A stretch of 64,000 bases of DNA from Larus michahellis. Lineage: Eukaryota; Chordata; Aves; Charadriiformes; Laridae. This document shows, one piece after another, positions 36,341-50,919 of the stretch. The notes beneath the pieces were generated by a model. That model was not told the origin of the DNA, searched no databases, and saw nothing but the letters and a program-made list of their open reading frames with translations. The stretch is taken from assembly GCF_964199755.1 (NCBI RefSeq), contig NC_133900.1, positions 19,073,701 to 19,137,700 on the forward strand. Reading direction: 5' to 3'. Each line of letters begins with the position of its first letter. Position 1 is the first letter of the stretch. Position numbers and translations under genes: made by a program.

Positions 36341-39300
36341 GTTGGCCCCCAAACAGACTTTTTTGATGACCTTGGCCTTGCTTGGTAACACTTACAAGAA
36401 GAAAAAAGCTATATCTACACTATGAAAAATATTCTCTGGCTTCAAACAACCTGGTACAGCGAGTTTCCATCTACAGTTCCTTGGGGTTCAACTCCATCAG
36501 TGAAGGATTAACTATGTCCAAAGTGTACTGCAGCCCACACTGTGCTGTGCTTGGCCTTAATCCCTCTGGCCCCGCTTACTACTTCAACATACACCCTGAA
36601 AAAAGGGTGTTGTGTTTGCTGTTCAAAACACACAAAACAATGATCTTAATGCAATCTGCCAGAAAGGTTGTTGTTTTTTTTAAACACAATGCCAAGAGTT
36701 TATACTGTGTGCCGTAGGTATAGCAGGTGACATATGAAAATATTTCAGGGTGCAAGGTTTGCCAAGACAGTGTGGGAAGACCACATTAAAAAAGATCCCA
36801 AGGTCCTACACACATTTGAAAACAAGCTGTCCCTGGAGTGAGCTACCCACAAAACAACGTCCAGGTTTTATTTTAAAAGGAACTGGCTGGTGTACTCCAA
36901 AAGAAAGCCTGCAAGTAAACTACCAGGTGTGTACCTGGACGATCAGCAAACAGGGTCCCAGGGGCCACTGAGAGCTGATTCGACTAAGAGTGTAGGAGAT
37001 ACTCTGACACTTCTTGGCTTTACTTTGCAAGTGGTCACCTACTGCGTCTTTGGGAAGAGTCAGGATCCCAGATGGAAATGTGTCCCTCCTTCAAGGTCTG
37101 AGTAAGGAGCCTGCAATCAACAATGCAATCTGCTTTTCTCCCTTCCAGAGCATTTTCAACCACTAGTGTCTCCTTGCATGACCTTCATCCATGCTTACAC
37201 ACATGAATGTAGAAACAGCTGGAAAAATTTAAGGCAGCACTTTTCCCCAACTGCTTGTTATCACTCTTTTTGGCCCCAAGAGCCAAACCGAATTTGTGAG
37301 AGCACCTCTGCTACTTCGCTGCCACAGCCGTTGGCGAAGTGGGGAGCATGCTGAGGCTGGGGTGGACTGTTCCCAGAGTAGTAATAGCAAGGAGGAGCAC
37401 AGACAGTGCTCAGTGGTCACAAGTATCGTCTCACTGAACATCTCTGACTTGTCTCCCCCTTCGCAGGGATAATTTCACAACGATAGCCAGAGATTAGTGC
37501 TGTAGCACCCACCTTCCTCTTGTACCCCTTTTTGGTGGTCTCTGAAAAGACAGTATTACGGCACATCCCACCAGTGTGTGGTAAAATAGAACTGATCAAT
37601 GTTTGAAGCACCTTTTTATGTCTTTTTTAATAGTATTCTTTGTGCAAATGGACCTTACAATGCAGACAAAGAAACAGCAGAAGGAATGAAACTTAAAGAA
37701 CATGAAATAAACAGGCCATGTGTCATACCCCATGGGTTGTTGGCTCAGTGCTACAAGCATCTTCCAAGAAGATTAAACGTCAAGAATTAAATCTGGCCTC
37801 CCACTCTGCCACCCTCAAACTCAGTATGAATTTTGTTACTGAGTTTCAGAGGGGGGAAATTTACTACCAAACTTTCTGAATCACCTTTGTATTCCTTGTA
37901 TTTTCAGGTTGCTTGGGAACCTGTTGAACTCCTGGCATCAATTAGAGAAAGTTTAAAGCTACTTTAATTCATATTCTGGCTGCGAGCATCCCTTATGAGC
38001 CGTCCACCTGTCCAGAAGAGCCAGATAATTGACCCTTCTGGGCCTGCCTGTAACCCCAGAACACGTCCAAAGTGAAGACTGCTTCCAAAGGCTGATTTAG
38101 CCTTTTATGACCTCTTTATATTGCCGAAGTGATGTAATTTGGATGAGTCCAATGGAGAGTCAACTCTTCCATGTGCATATTAAACTGCTGAATGGAGAAA
38201 TGCACCACACCGTGGTCTGTGACAGATTTACCAGGCACCCAGGCCTGATGAACGACTCCTCTCATTAAGGGGCATTACAGTGAGATTTTCTAGCTATGTA
38301 ACTAAAACCAGACTTTACAACGTATGATGCCTGGTTATAGTAATCCAGTGAACATACCTGTGTAAGAGAAAGATAGAGGAAAGGCGGGCGATTTGTATAG
38401 AAAGGAGCAACATCTGAGAAAAGTATTTTAAAAAGATGATTGCAGCCAATATATGTGTAGAGGTGGAAAGAGGCATAATGAAAGAAATTGACTTACATGG
38501 CCAGTTATAACATATTTCATATAATGGAGAAAAAGCTGAGTCAATGAACAATTTTGTATCACTGTTATTGTGAAATAATTACAGTCCCCTTTATCACAGC
38601 TGTACAATATGCTGACTGAACAGGAAAACATGCAGTACACACAGTGTAGCAATTTCTACCACTGTATAAGTAAATGTCAAACTTGTTCCATGTATTCAGT
38701 GATTTTCTTAATGAAAACGTCAGCATAGCGCTGGCATTTTCCTCCATTCATTTAATTCTTGCACTCCCCTTTCATCCACTAGCTGACCTTTACATGCACT
38801 CGGTAGCTTGCCCAAGGTGCTGTCACACCTTCATTGCTCCTCTCTAATGATGGTCTTTCACTGCCAGATTCAAACAGGATATTTGGTACGGAATTGCAGG
38901 GCCCTGTTCCTAGTACAGTACGGTGATGAAAATTTGAATGCTTCACTACTTTACGTGACTTTCCACTTTTTCTCTGAAAGGAATAATCAATTGTTTACCA
39001 GAATCAACCTGTTCCAACATGGTCCTGTTACAGTATTATAGGACTCAAGAGAAGGAGTCACTAAAGGAAGAGCTGTTGCACCAGCACATAGAAACACTGA
39101 GAAATAGTAACTGTTGAATGAGTCAGACAGTTAACAGAGTCTGTTTTCTCAGTACAAAAGGAAAGGGATGACACACAATTAGAATGAGGGGAGCTTTAGA
39201 CAAGGCAATGACAAATAGAAGTAACTTGCATTTTATAAAATAGGAACAAATATATAAAATCGGGCCTTGTTTATAGTACCAAGTCACAGAGAAAAGAGTT

Positions 39301-39443
39301 AATAATACTGCTGACCCAGTAGTTACACTGAAAGACGAACGCTTCATCTGGATATATATTATTTCTAGTATAAATACAAATAAACTGTGGTCCAAGTTGC
39401 TGAAATAGAAAGAAAGATGAAAATCTATTTAAAATTTGTGCAC
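36341..39443. other. Non-coding sequence, slightly higher GC, nothing recognised
   Basis: The stretch 36340-37450 is less AT-rich than its surroundings and holds several open frames (up to 111 codons at 36382-36717), none resembling a known protein. No splice-signal pair or repeat is recognised. 37450-39443 is AT-rich and featureless to inspection. Confidence 0.5.
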
Positions 39444-39456
39444 TTTTTTTTTTTTT
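39444..39456. repeat. T13 homopolymer
   Basis: Uninterrupted T run in otherwise unremarkable sequence. Confidence 0.85.
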
Positions 39457-42282
39457 ACTGCTTGTCTGAGGAGATTTGTCTCTATTGTACTGTGTTTAAC
39501 AGCCCTTTGCATATGTGAGCCCACCACTGACCCCGCAGCAGAGTCAGCAGGCAAGGGCAAGGTGTACATTAAATTCTGGAGTGACTTGAAGAGGGAAGTT
39601 GTAAAAGCTGAGAGAACACCCAGTAGCAGACGGTTCAAAAGGAGACTAAGTCCAAAGCTTCCTCCCTAAGCAATGACATTTTGAGGGTTTGCTCTCTCTT
39701 TCCAGGGTCTCTACGCTCTCAAAGACTAACTTTATGCCACAGAAGCTCCTGTTCCCGCCTTACGAGCCTCTGGGAATGAACAGAACAGATGCAGTTTCCT
39801 TTTCTACATCGTCTTCCCATTGCTTTATGATATTCTTTTACTTTGCCTGTGGGTTAAGAAAGGAATGGGCTAACTGCAAGAAAAAATACTTCCTAGCTAG
39901 TGGATTTCACAAGTTTCAACAAAAGCCAGACCCACCTGGGCTACACAAGTTCAGTTAACTTCACAGCTATGGTGTTATGTCTATAAGTTGATTTATGCCT
40001 AACAAACATCATTTACTGCACACAGAAATATAAGGAATTCCTGTCTCAGGCATAAAGCAGTTAATCTATAACTGCTAGCAACAGTTAACTCTAAAAGAAA
40101 GGTGACCTATTTGGGGAAAAGAATGATCAGTTATTAAAATCCTTTTCTACACAGCATAACAAAACATATCTCATAAAAACAACTAGGTTACGAATTTGAC
40201 AGGTTTTCTGCTATGCCACAAGTCTCTTACTGTTAGTCAGGTCTCTACCTGTAATACCTATAATCAGTTTTTCTCATGAAAATGTGGATCAAAAGAAGTT
40301 GAAATGAGGCATGCAGCAAGGTGTTGAACATAGTAAGTAGGCTAAAGTAATTAAAGCTTTAGCTAAATATTTTTCACTTTTATCAGTTCGCTGCATGCTG
40401 AGAAAAATAACTTAGAAAAGAAGGAAAAGTATTTCACATGCCATAGGAGAATGTTCAGAGCCTGGACAATGAGAAAGCAAAAGGATCAGAAGTCTGCAAA
40501 TGATTGCAGTGGGCCCCTCTGCCACGAGCGCTGGCACTCGGGCACCTCAGCACAGGATGAGCATCTCTGAAGTTTGAAACACCGACAATTTCTTTAACCA
40601 ACTTTAGACACTTGTGATTGAGATTTTTGGCCATGCGCTCTATACAAAAGCATAATTGAATGACAAAGTTCTGCGGTAATAAATGACTCCTTGTAATGGT
40701 GAATGCTAGAGAGCCGATTGCTTATTTCTAGGAGTACTCTTTCAAGGATAATCTGATAATAGATCATGAGGATTTTCAATGCCACAAAAGACTAAGCAGA
40801 GCCTTGGGATTTCACTGAGAAGAGGGACATAACTAACCTAACATAATCTACTGATGAAGAATTAGAGATTCACTGTAAGCTGATATACTCAGTTATACAA
40901 CCTTCTCTTGTCTCACCCTCTTTTAACGAACTGCAATGTTTTCCATAATGGGCCATAAAGCCTGTGTTTTCCCCTCCAGCAAAAGCCAACAGGTTCTACT
41001 TTGTAGGAAAGAAATCTGCACAAACACCCTCAGACTACAAAAAACGAAACCACTTCTTTCAATTAAACAAAATCAGTGCACTAATGCAGATTTCCTGTTC
41101 TACTCAGGAAAACATTCCGTATCAAACTCTGCAATAACAAGTATATGACCTGGAAAAGATGATCTGGTTGTAACACACTTCCGCAAACTATCAGTTTTAC
41201 ATTAACTGCTATTTTGTTAGACAGTGTTTGTTTGTTTATTTGTTTGGAGGGGCAGGCTGGGCTGTCGTGGTAATGAATTTCACAGAGTATAAACTTTTTG
41301 GATGAAATATTGCCTCTTTTTACGTTGGCAAAACTGAGTTAATGGTGGATGGATTCGGGTCAATGATACTAGTTGTACCAGACACGCTGCTAACCACTCC
41401 AGAGAGAGAGAGATCAATGTATGAGAAACATATTCCACGTCTGTCTTGTTTTCTTACACACATTGGCAAGCAAGATAACATTTGGCTAAATAATATATGA
41501 GGAAAGGCAAAAGGTGCAAGTCCTAGAATCACTGGAAAAAAAGAATTTGAGCCATCTTTCTAGATGCTCCAGAATAGGAAAATGTATGAACAGTTGATAG
41601 ATATATAATTTTAAATAAGAGAACAAATAAGGAGAATAAAACCCTACTAGATCTAGAAAAAAGCTGAATTCTCTTCACAAGTGCTATATCCATAGAAAGT
41701 TCTCAAAGGCAAAAAGCAGACAGAGTTGAACACACACTCTTTTTTACCTCTCCCTGCAGAGTCTGGGAACATCATTCTGTAACGAGCAATGGAAAAGCAA
41801 AAAGCTCAAATTTTTACAAAATAATGAGTATCACCATAAAGGCCGGGATGGCCTTTTTTGGTCTCAGAACATGTGTTGTCATTAGATTAAATCTATATCC
41901 TATTTCGCTCAAGACAAGCAAGTTTGCTTCATACTTTCATCAATTTTTTTTTCATTTGCACATTTACCAGAAAGAGCCTATAACCTTAGATTGATGAATG
42001 AGCTTTTTAAAACTACATACTTGCCATTGGCACCCATGTAAAGCAGAAGTGACGGAGTTCTGCAAGATCTAGCTATTATCAAACTTTTGTACAGGCAGAT
42101 GGAAAGTTTTTAGTGGGATGTTTCCCAGGAGACTTCTGCAATAGTCACTCCCCCCTCTGCCCTGAAAAGTAGATAACTACTGGGATTTTATTTTTAATTC
42201 AGACTTGCTTCTTGCCGTCTGTTTGTTATCCCATGACGTAGTCAATCAAGACTAGCTGTATGTGCGTTATTATGGGAAAATG

Positions 42283-42310
42283 AAAAAAAAAAATTTATCT
42301 TTTTTTTTTT
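42283..42310. repeat. A11 and T11 runs facing each other
   Basis: Eleven A (42283-42293) and eleven T (42300-42310) are separated by six bases. On either strand this can fold into an A:T hairpin or extrude a cruciform. The region is also simple low-complexity sequence. Confidence 0.7.
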
Positions 42311-44331
42311 CTTTTCCATCCAGTTCAAGCTACAAATGAGTTTTACATTCTTCCCCTCCTCTTCTTCTCTTCCCTGATCCTGTATAACTTCACATGATTT
42401 TTTAGACTATGAGACAGGGTAGAATTCAAAGAGTTTTAATGACTGAGAAATTGTTGAAATAGCTGTTTCTACTGCAACACATTAATGAAGTTTGCCTAAC
42501 TATGATATTTTTTCACTACACTAATTGTTAATCTGACTAACAGCTTGCTTGTTAATTTAAACAGCTCATTCTGTTTTGTAATGCTTAGAGCCCCAAATTC
42601 TCTTTTAAGATGTTCTTTTAGAATTACCCACCAGCAATCCTGTAAAGTTTCAAACATAAAGCTCATTATCATTTAAAGTAGATAACCCTAGGTAGTTAGA
42701 AGAAGTGATTTATGACATAAGTCAAGCAATTTCAGCAAAGATTAAGGAAAGAGAATTTTTGAAGTACTATAATTTTCATGAAAATTCCCCATGTTTGAAG
42801 GAGATATTGTACGTGACTGAGATCTACTTTTCATACAATCTTCTCCACTTGCTTAAGAGGCTGCACTTTATTCATTTATGATAATAGGCCACTTTATATA
42901 AAGAGCCTTATTATTCTGAGTGAGTAATTTTGAAGGAGAGCATTTCCAGTGACCTAGCAAACCATGAGTTCAGAATTCAAGAATTAGAGAGGAAAAATTA
43001 TTTGAAAATATTTCTTAACCAAAAGAAAAGTCTTTTAGAACTTTCTTGATTACTAAATTCTCAGCTTCATGGATAACTCTAAGCCCAAACGCTCTGACTG
43101 ACAACTCATGTGCTTAATGTTAAAATGGCACTGAAATCCTTTAAACTAGGATCTAAAAATTTCCTACAGATACGATCAGAAGCATGTATTCATCTTGGTC
43201 AGGGAAGCGCATTACATTCACATACCTCCTGTCTTTGAGTTAGGCGGTCTGAAGTTCAGAGCCTTAAAAATACGACATTGATTTCAAAGGGCACTGGATG
43301 TGGCATTAATTAATAACTCTAGCTGCAATAATATGCTATTTGAAAATATTTAATTGATCTCTGAACACTCCATGGGACAGAAAGCAATTTTTAGTCCAGT
43401 TTGACTAAATTCAATGGGAAGCCTTTGTAACAGCGATGGAACAAGCAGAAACTAGAAGACTTGATGGCATAACGCTTACTACAAGAAAACTAAGCATCAG
43501 GGTGTACCCACATTACCTCTGCAGAGGCAATGCTTTCATTCCAGTCCTGTGACTTACCCTGAACACTGTCAATGAATTTGCTGCCTTGGAAGCAAATAAT
43601 GGCAATAAGCAACACTGGCACGCTACTGCAAGTTTTCAAAGCTAATTGAATCAGCATATAAAAATGTTTTCCCTGTGTAATAAATCTCATTATAATCAAC
43701 CTCTCTATGGCAGACGCTTCCCTATGATATGCAAATTTCAATTCTTTATTTAGGATATATTTAGCATTTCCATGTGACTCCATTTTCTATTAAAAAAATT
43801 TGAGAGTTGCATTAAACGCCCAGCTCTCCTTTGGACGCTGTTATTAGCAACAATGTATGCCAACGCAACAACAGAGCTTTTCAAATATTTGGACTATAAA
43901 CACAATTTAGAGAAGGTGAAGAAACGGTTTCACTCAAACTTCATTTTAGGAGTTTCTTGGTCCAATCTATTGTGCTGACTTCTTTACAAGATGGAACATG
44001 GAAAGAGATCAAGGGTTTTACAGATATTTTACCTGTTTTTCCCCAACGTGAGAGAAAAAACCTCACGACATAACCATCATACGTTTCCATATTAAAGTTC
44101 AGTTCAGTCTCAATTAACTCATGGTGAATTTCCAAGTATAAAAAATAATAATCTTACAGCAACATCTATTGAGGGAGAAATACAGACCACTGACAACAAT
44201 ATATTAGTGACCCACTGATGCTATGATTATCTGCCTCAATCAGTCTTGTTACGCATTCTGGAGAATAGCTAGATGTGGTTTGGCATTTTTGAAATTCTAG
44301 CATACACAAAAAATGACCTCATTAAAGGGAC

Positions 44332-44343
44332 AAAAAAAAAAAA
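44332..44343. repeat. A12 homopolymer
   Basis: Uninterrupted A run. No element body is recognised. Confidence 0.85.
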
Positions 44344-46440
44344 TCCTTTGCTTGAGAAAGTACTAAAATAACGACCTGAGTACGGAAAATCCAAGCAAGT
44401 AGTGTCTCATGAAATTCGTAAGTCTCCTGGCCTGAACAAACCCCATCATTCTGCTCTGCTGGGGGCAAGGAGAAGGGGAAGCATCAGAAAACAGATACTG
44501 TCTAGTGGAACCCTTTCACAGTGTATTGAGTTTCTTATTGTTTCTTGTAAGACATGAAGAACATGGCAAAAAAGTCATATATAAACCACACACTGAGATT
44601 AAAAGTTAAAGAGATGTGGAGTTGTTTTTATTCCCCGAGTAGCAAATGCTTCCCCCCATCATCATACTGTGAATATAGAACAATAAGATGAAACCAGAAC
44701 TTGTTCCATGGATAATTACTATTTGAATTTGTATTAAGCATCTTCTCTGTTGTGATTCTAATCACGTAATCTGCCACAAGCACTAGGAACTAAAGCACTT
44801 TCATGATGATGGCCATGTCTCAGGATGGCAAAACCCAACCTGTGAATTTATATTCTTCCTTTTTATTGTTTTTGCAGGAAATTGTATAGAATAATACATC
44901 ACTTCAACACAGACTAGACTGTCACTAACAATGATTTCCAAAGAAGCATTAACATTTAATAAATACTTCATGCTTTTTTGGTTTTTGGTATTCACAAGGA
45001 AAAGTTAAATTCATATGAAAGAAATAACCGAAATATATGTATCTCAGGGTCAAAGAACTGATCAGTAAAACATACAATATCATCAGCAGGAAAAGAAGGA
45101 TTCATAATTAAAGGATATTAAATTGTACGTCTCATCAAAATAAGGCAGTTATCAGAGGGGTCAAGAATTTAAAAAACCTACACGCAGAGCTTGTGAGTAT
45201 CGTCTGTTGGATAAAGCCATCTCCAGGTATCAGAGAAACTTTTGATCATAGACACTTAAATGATGAATCCTGAACTATGATAGAAGGATACATCATAAAA
45301 AGACACTTGACGGTCCCTAAATAAACTCCGGCTGAGAACTGTTTGATACTGGATTCAAATATCAGTGTGTGAATGAACTAAGGTGGCACCCATCCCAGGT
45401 GAATTCCCATACCAGTTATTCCTCTTTTTTTCTTTCTGCCCCCCGAATATTTAATTACTCTAGGCAAAACAGAACAAATTCAAAAGGAGAGACAGAGGCA
45501 ATATAATTGTAGAAACCCCCCAGGACAAATACAGCAGATATATAGAGGATATAGATTTAAATCTCCCCTGATCCCACCTCTCTGGCTATGCTTCATGTGA
45601 CAAGCCCAGGTTAAATAGGTAATAGCAGAAAAGGAAAGAGCCTGATAAGAATATAAAACAGCTCCTGAAGGTGCTTACATATATTCTTATCTTCAGCATT
45701 TCCTATTAACCGAGTGTAATTGCTCTGTGTTCTCTGGATCCCATTCTGATGCACCTAACTCTTCTGCGTAGAAGGGTACAAAGAAGAGTTGTAGATTTTT
45801 GACATAATGACTGGGTTTGAGCATAGTTACTACCATGTTTAATGTCACGCTGCTTAAGTGCCTTTGTATATGGGCCTGTGCGCGCCCCTTGGCAATACAC
45901 ACACTATCAAACAGGAGCTGCGCTTCAGCAGTAATCATCATGATGCTGAAACTCTTCTCTGACTCTAGCTCTAATAAACTATTTCCAGGAAAACAAAAAT
46001 GTTCAAATCTAATCGCTACGTTTTGAAAGTGTGGTAATTGGTATGCAGTGTAAGCAGGCATGTCTGTCTTAATGGACAGCAGCTAAGAGGAACTTCTGAT
46101 TGTTACAGGCTCTTAACTCCTGTGAAAAGTCTCTTAAACTATTTCTGAATACAATCCCTATATTCAATTTGGCAAAGACAACACCACACTCAGGATTTTA
46201 GTTTAGGCTTGTAATATCTCTTTCCCTGCATATGAAAGCGGTGTCTGTGATTTTTACCTTTGTAGAGTAAGGAAAAGTGACAGGTTACATCTTATTGTGT
46301 GGCTTTGAGGTCTGCCTGCTCCCTTTCCAAACTAATAAAATAAAAAGTGGTACGGAAAGCATGACCCCTAAGAGAGAGACATACTCCGACTTTAAGAGAG
46401 GAAAAAATGTCTGCATTAGGATGATAAATGACTGACTATA

Positions 46441-46459
46441 ATTAATTAATTAATTAATT
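46441..46459. repeat. (ATTA)n microsatellite
   Basis: Nineteen bases of perfect ATTA repeat, nearly five units. It is rich in TAAT cores, but this follows from the simple repeat itself. Confidence 0.9.
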
Positions 46460-47154
46460 GTTTTTACAATAAAACCCAGGATTGGAACTAGAGGCCTTAA
46501 ATGCATCGTGACCTATAGTTTTATCTGATAAACTATGCTCCATCAAAATCCACAGTCAGCAGTTATTTATTGTGCAAAGTTCCAAATTGGATCTTCTACT
46601 TCTGAATTAATTTGGACCCTAAGTATTTTGCATTTGTATTGCCACCCAAAAGGGTTCTTGTAAAAATCATGTTTAAAAAAGGGATATACAATATTTACAG
46701 TAGGAACACGCTTGACTTTCTATGATATTAAAAAAGCTTAGCGAAAGGGAACAATGCTCATCATCTAAATGTCTGGTCTAGAAAAATTACTCCTGGGGTA
46801 ATTTTAGGATGCTGCTCTCCCTGGATTCAATTTATGTTCTGCATCTACAATAAAGGGCAAATGTCTCTGCAGTTCCCTGCTGAAATTAGTGTTGGGCTTG
46901 TACTGACTTCTCAGTCTCACAGCTTGGAAGAAGGCCATTACAAAGAAGCACGGAAAAGGGAAATGAGCCACCGCAGAGAAAGTCAAGAGTGAAAATATAC
47001 TTCAAATCAATTTTGGCATGAAGTTGAGCTCTTGTTATGTCTGGTAGGAATGGATTTTAACAGATAGGAGAGAATAACCTTAGGGCTACTATTCTCCCAA
47101 TCACACAGATTTTTGGTCTTTTTTACTTTGCTGAAAAGACCAAACTGTTAATGA

Positions 47155-47167
47155 TTTTTTTTTTTTT
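47155..47167. repeat. T13 homopolymer
   Basis: Uninterrupted T run followed by AATATTTATTTTA. Confidence 0.85.
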
Positions 47168-48064
47168 AATATTTATTTTAAGGGTGCTAAATGTCTAATA
47201 AAATCTCAGAAAAGTGGTTCTGTCCTGGAAAAAGATACTATTTGCCCTGTGAAACATGTTAAACAGGTTTTTTAAATAGGACTGTTATTTTAACTGTTAC
47301 TTTGTCATGTTCTTATGTAAGTGCTTTCCCAAAGATGATGGAGAAAGAGACAAAAGAAGTGTCAGTCTGACGAAGTATTAAGAACTTTGAAATGGTATTT
47401 AACAACATATCAAATAAAGGGCACAATTCAATAAGGGATCACAATTCAATCATTCAGTAGTATTTAGAAGACTATACAATTTTAAAACCCACTAAAATAC
47501 TTATTTATAAGTTCTACCCTAATGCACAGAACACAAATTGAGGAATAAGATTTCAGAATAGCTGAAAAGTCATGAGGATTGCTCATAACCAGTCCAAGGC
47601 TTTTCCACAACTAACTGAAATATAGGTCATAAGTTTCACAAAAAAATCCAGTTTCAAATACTTACCATAAACCCATCACTACAGTCACACACATCAGCAT
47701 CTTCAAGTTCAGCTTGCAGAGGCAAACAGTTAGAGTTGGATATAGTTGGGAACAACAGAAAGCGATGTTTCTTGCTACAAATTCTTGGATTATTGCTCAA
47801 CTATCTTGGTCTATAGTGCAGTTTAGAGGAGCCCCACGGTCAGTTATGTATTTGGGGTCTGTTATCATTTGGGTAAGCGTGACCAGATAAGATCTTAACT
47901 ACTATACTCCAAGCATACCCAAGTTCGTTTACACTGCGTGCAGTGCTGTATTGATTCCTATCTCTTTTCTGGGTTATTTCACTAACAAAATGGTCACAAC
48001 AAATGTACACAAAGCCAATAAGCCTACAGACATTTAGATATTAACACACACCCATCCACCACCG

Positions 48065-48078
48065 CCCCCCCCCCCCCC
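48065..48078. repeat. C14 homopolymer
   Basis: Fourteen C in a row, the only long C or G homopolymer in the window, within CCACCACCG...CGCC. On the minus strand it is a G14 run able to form G-quadruplex structures. Length is prone to error in assembly and sequencing. Confidence 0.85.
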
Positions 48079-50919
48079 GCCAAAGTCTTTATATAACTGA
48101 AAATTGTGTGTGGTTGGTTGTGGCTTAGGTACTTTGCCAAAAGAGTTTTCATCGAATTACCACTTATTCACATTACAACATTCTCAAATTCACTTCATCT
48201 GTTTTTAGAGACAGACAATAAACATTTATGTGATCAAAATAAATAATATAGGACCACTGAAACATCTCAAAGGCTTTGCTGTTCAGAATGATATCAGCTC
48301 CTGCCAAGGAAGCACACTCAGCACTAGCCACACTTCAGCTTTCAGCCATTTATTTTTGACATAATGAAAATGCCTTCCCTCCGAGTACATTGCTCTCTTC
48401 CTCTCTTACGTCAGAGTCTACAAGCCGTAGAGGGTAAAAGATGTATGAGCCTGTTCAGACTAAGAGAGCCAGCAACTTAGTATATTTCTTTTTTGAGTAT
48501 TTAATATCTTTCCTGACTATGGTGGATTTAGTGCTCTTGAAAGTTAACACTGGAATATTTGGACTACCACTGTGTGAGGGACAGTGACAGCTGAGACAGG
48601 ACAGAGTCTCAGAATTTTTGCTTGTCCTACTTTTAAACATATCATTAGAGAGACGGGGTAAATATTTTTTTAAAGAACTCCACACATCGGGCAGCGCCAC
48701 TGTGAATCACACATTGCTGCTTACTAGACATGTCTCTGTAACTGCAGCTGCTCACGTTCTTTTGTGTATGCTTACAGCTTGCAGACTGAAAGTCCTAAAA
48801 TGAAGAGGAAAGAGGAAAAAAATGGATTACAGATGATCTGACTGGATTCAGGCTGAAGAATCTGAGGCGGCGGCTGCTTAAAGCTTCTGTAGGGGTTATC
48901 TAACTAAACCTGAGGGATTAACACATGACTCTATTCCTAGATAACCTATCACCAAAGGCATTAACTAGGACTTTGTAACACAAGTAAAAGCATTCACCAC
49001 TTCTACTTCAGCAGCCTTGAAAACTGCAGCCAAGCACCATTAGAGTGCATATTGACATCAGATCACTCCTTTCTCAAGATCTATACAGAACTGCATTGTT
49101 TCCTGCAAATCAGCAGTTTTAGGCCAAATTCTATGAATCCCAGTGACCTTGTCTTTCATCAAATAAAATGTGAAGCACTGGTGAATTGAATGGAGACTTT
49201 AACCGAGCCGAATAATAGTTTAGAGCATTCCATGCTGGGATATGCAAAAGAACAGGCTATTCTGTAAAAGTACAAGCAGTCATGTAGTAGATTAGATTGT
49301 CTGTACCAGCATCTCTGAAATTCAGTCCTTTCTTATATCATTTCAAAGGCAGACGGACAATGTTTTGCCAAGTCTGCAATTTGGTGGTGATGGAATTGCC
49401 TCATGAATGTGATGGAAGTTAGATGACTACTTAGAATTTCATATATTTGTGAGAGAACAGAGGAAGAATTATCTGAGGTCTTCTAAACTGCAAGAAAAGA
49501 GAGGAAATTGGCTACATGCTGAAGCATCGGCAAAAGGACAAGCTGAATCTGTTTATAAGAATGCTGGCAAAAGATTAAGTGCCTTACAATTTCAAATCAA
49601 AGGCCTGCTGGTGGAGAAAAGCTGGAGAGGAAAAAAAAAAGGCCTGAAAATACAGTTATACTTTGCTTCTGATACAAGATAGGAAAAAGGAACAGAGAAA
49701 TTAAGAGAAGGAGAGGAATGTAAGGAAGTTTTATACAGGTGATTATTTCTGAGCTCAAACTTGAGAAAAGGTAGGAGATACCGGTAAAAAAAATAATAAA
49801 TACAGTAAATACATCTGAAAGAATCACCTCAAATATAAAGAAATTGTACAGACTACTTAGTTTTGTATGATAGCAAGGAAATTTAAATACTTAGTGGTTA
49901 TATTCTGTTTTGATGTGTTTCTTAGATACATGCAGTATAAGCTCTGCAAACTGCTCACAGGTCACTTTGCTATAGTACACTTCAGTTGTTTTCTGTGTTT
50001 TATTTAAAAGGGAAGTTTTAGAACTCTTTCCCCTACCCTTGTTTTTCCTTTGTGTCAAGCATATCTATGCAAAATAAGGCAATATTGGCAGATAATAACA
50101 TACAGCTAAAATGTACAGCTATCTATAGAACAATACAAAAATATTGTTACTCATGATATGCTATACCAGGAACTTTTCTACAACAGAGACAGAAAAGGAA
50201 GGACATCCCCAGCCACCTCATTGTTTGGAACATCAACATCCCTACAGTTATTAAGCATTAATAAGGGAACACAATAATGGCAGATCTATTCTGAAGGGAT
50301 GAAAAGAAAAGCCTAAAGACCATCCACAAAAGGACTCAAACTTCGAAAATAGGCGTGACTTTTGGTATCTGACTTGAACTATGTGATCCAAATAGCTTCT
50401 GTTCATTGTCTCCCTGAATACAAAGGCTGTGCAAACACTGAGTGTCTGGTTTTGATCTGAAACTTTATTTCTACAATTACTTGTCCCAATTTTGCCCTGT
50501 TTAAACTCCAGCAGAATAAAGAAAACAGGCAGGACAGCATTTAGGTCTTTAGGTTCTCATTCCACTACGTGTTCGGGGCGTGTTCACGGCATGCCTAAGC
50601 CACTGATAATTCTCTTTAAAAGGCAGTCTTAGTGGTCTAGTTGACGCTCATCTTGTATCATAGCCTCACACAGAAACATGTATGTTCAGATCCACCTGAG
50701 CCTAATTAGGAGGATTTCAACCCCTAACTTCCCTCTACAATGCCTTAGCCCGAAAACAAGGCAGTCTGGATCAGAGCAGTATAGATGAGCCTGGGAAAGC
50801 CATGATTCAGTCTGTCCTGCAATATCTGGACCTGACTACTTTCATCATTCTCAGTAGGCAGGAAGATCGCCGTCTGGTGATTCAAGAAAGATCTGTGACA
50901 TATTTTTAGAACTTATTTC

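Larger units (their letters stand above)
39457..46440. other. AT-rich non-coding sequence
   Basis: No gene or transposon is recognised. Low-complexity items are a GTTT-type stretch at about 41224-41247, (AG)6 at 41401-41413, facing A11/T11 runs at 42283-42310, and A12 at 44332-44343. The minus-strand open frame 45693-46061 (122 codons) has no recognisable domain. Confidence 0.6.
46460..50919. other. AT-rich non-coding sequence
   Basis: No gene or identified repeat. Contains T13 at 47155-47167, C14 at 48065-48078 and a purine-leaning segment at 49440-49740. Open frames are 82 codons or fewer, with no recognisable similarity. Confidence 0.6.

Noticed and set aside
36382..36717. 111-codon plus-strand open frame
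   Set aside because: No known motif, no paired splice sites, and length within chance.
38804..38826. Possible MIR SINE core (CTTGCCCAAGGT...TCACAC)
   Set aside because: Only about 18 bases resemble the MIR core and the flanks do not continue the match.
45693..46061. 122-codon minus-strand open frame
   Set aside because: No similarity recognised and within chance length by the same estimate; overlapping frames on both strands are also open.
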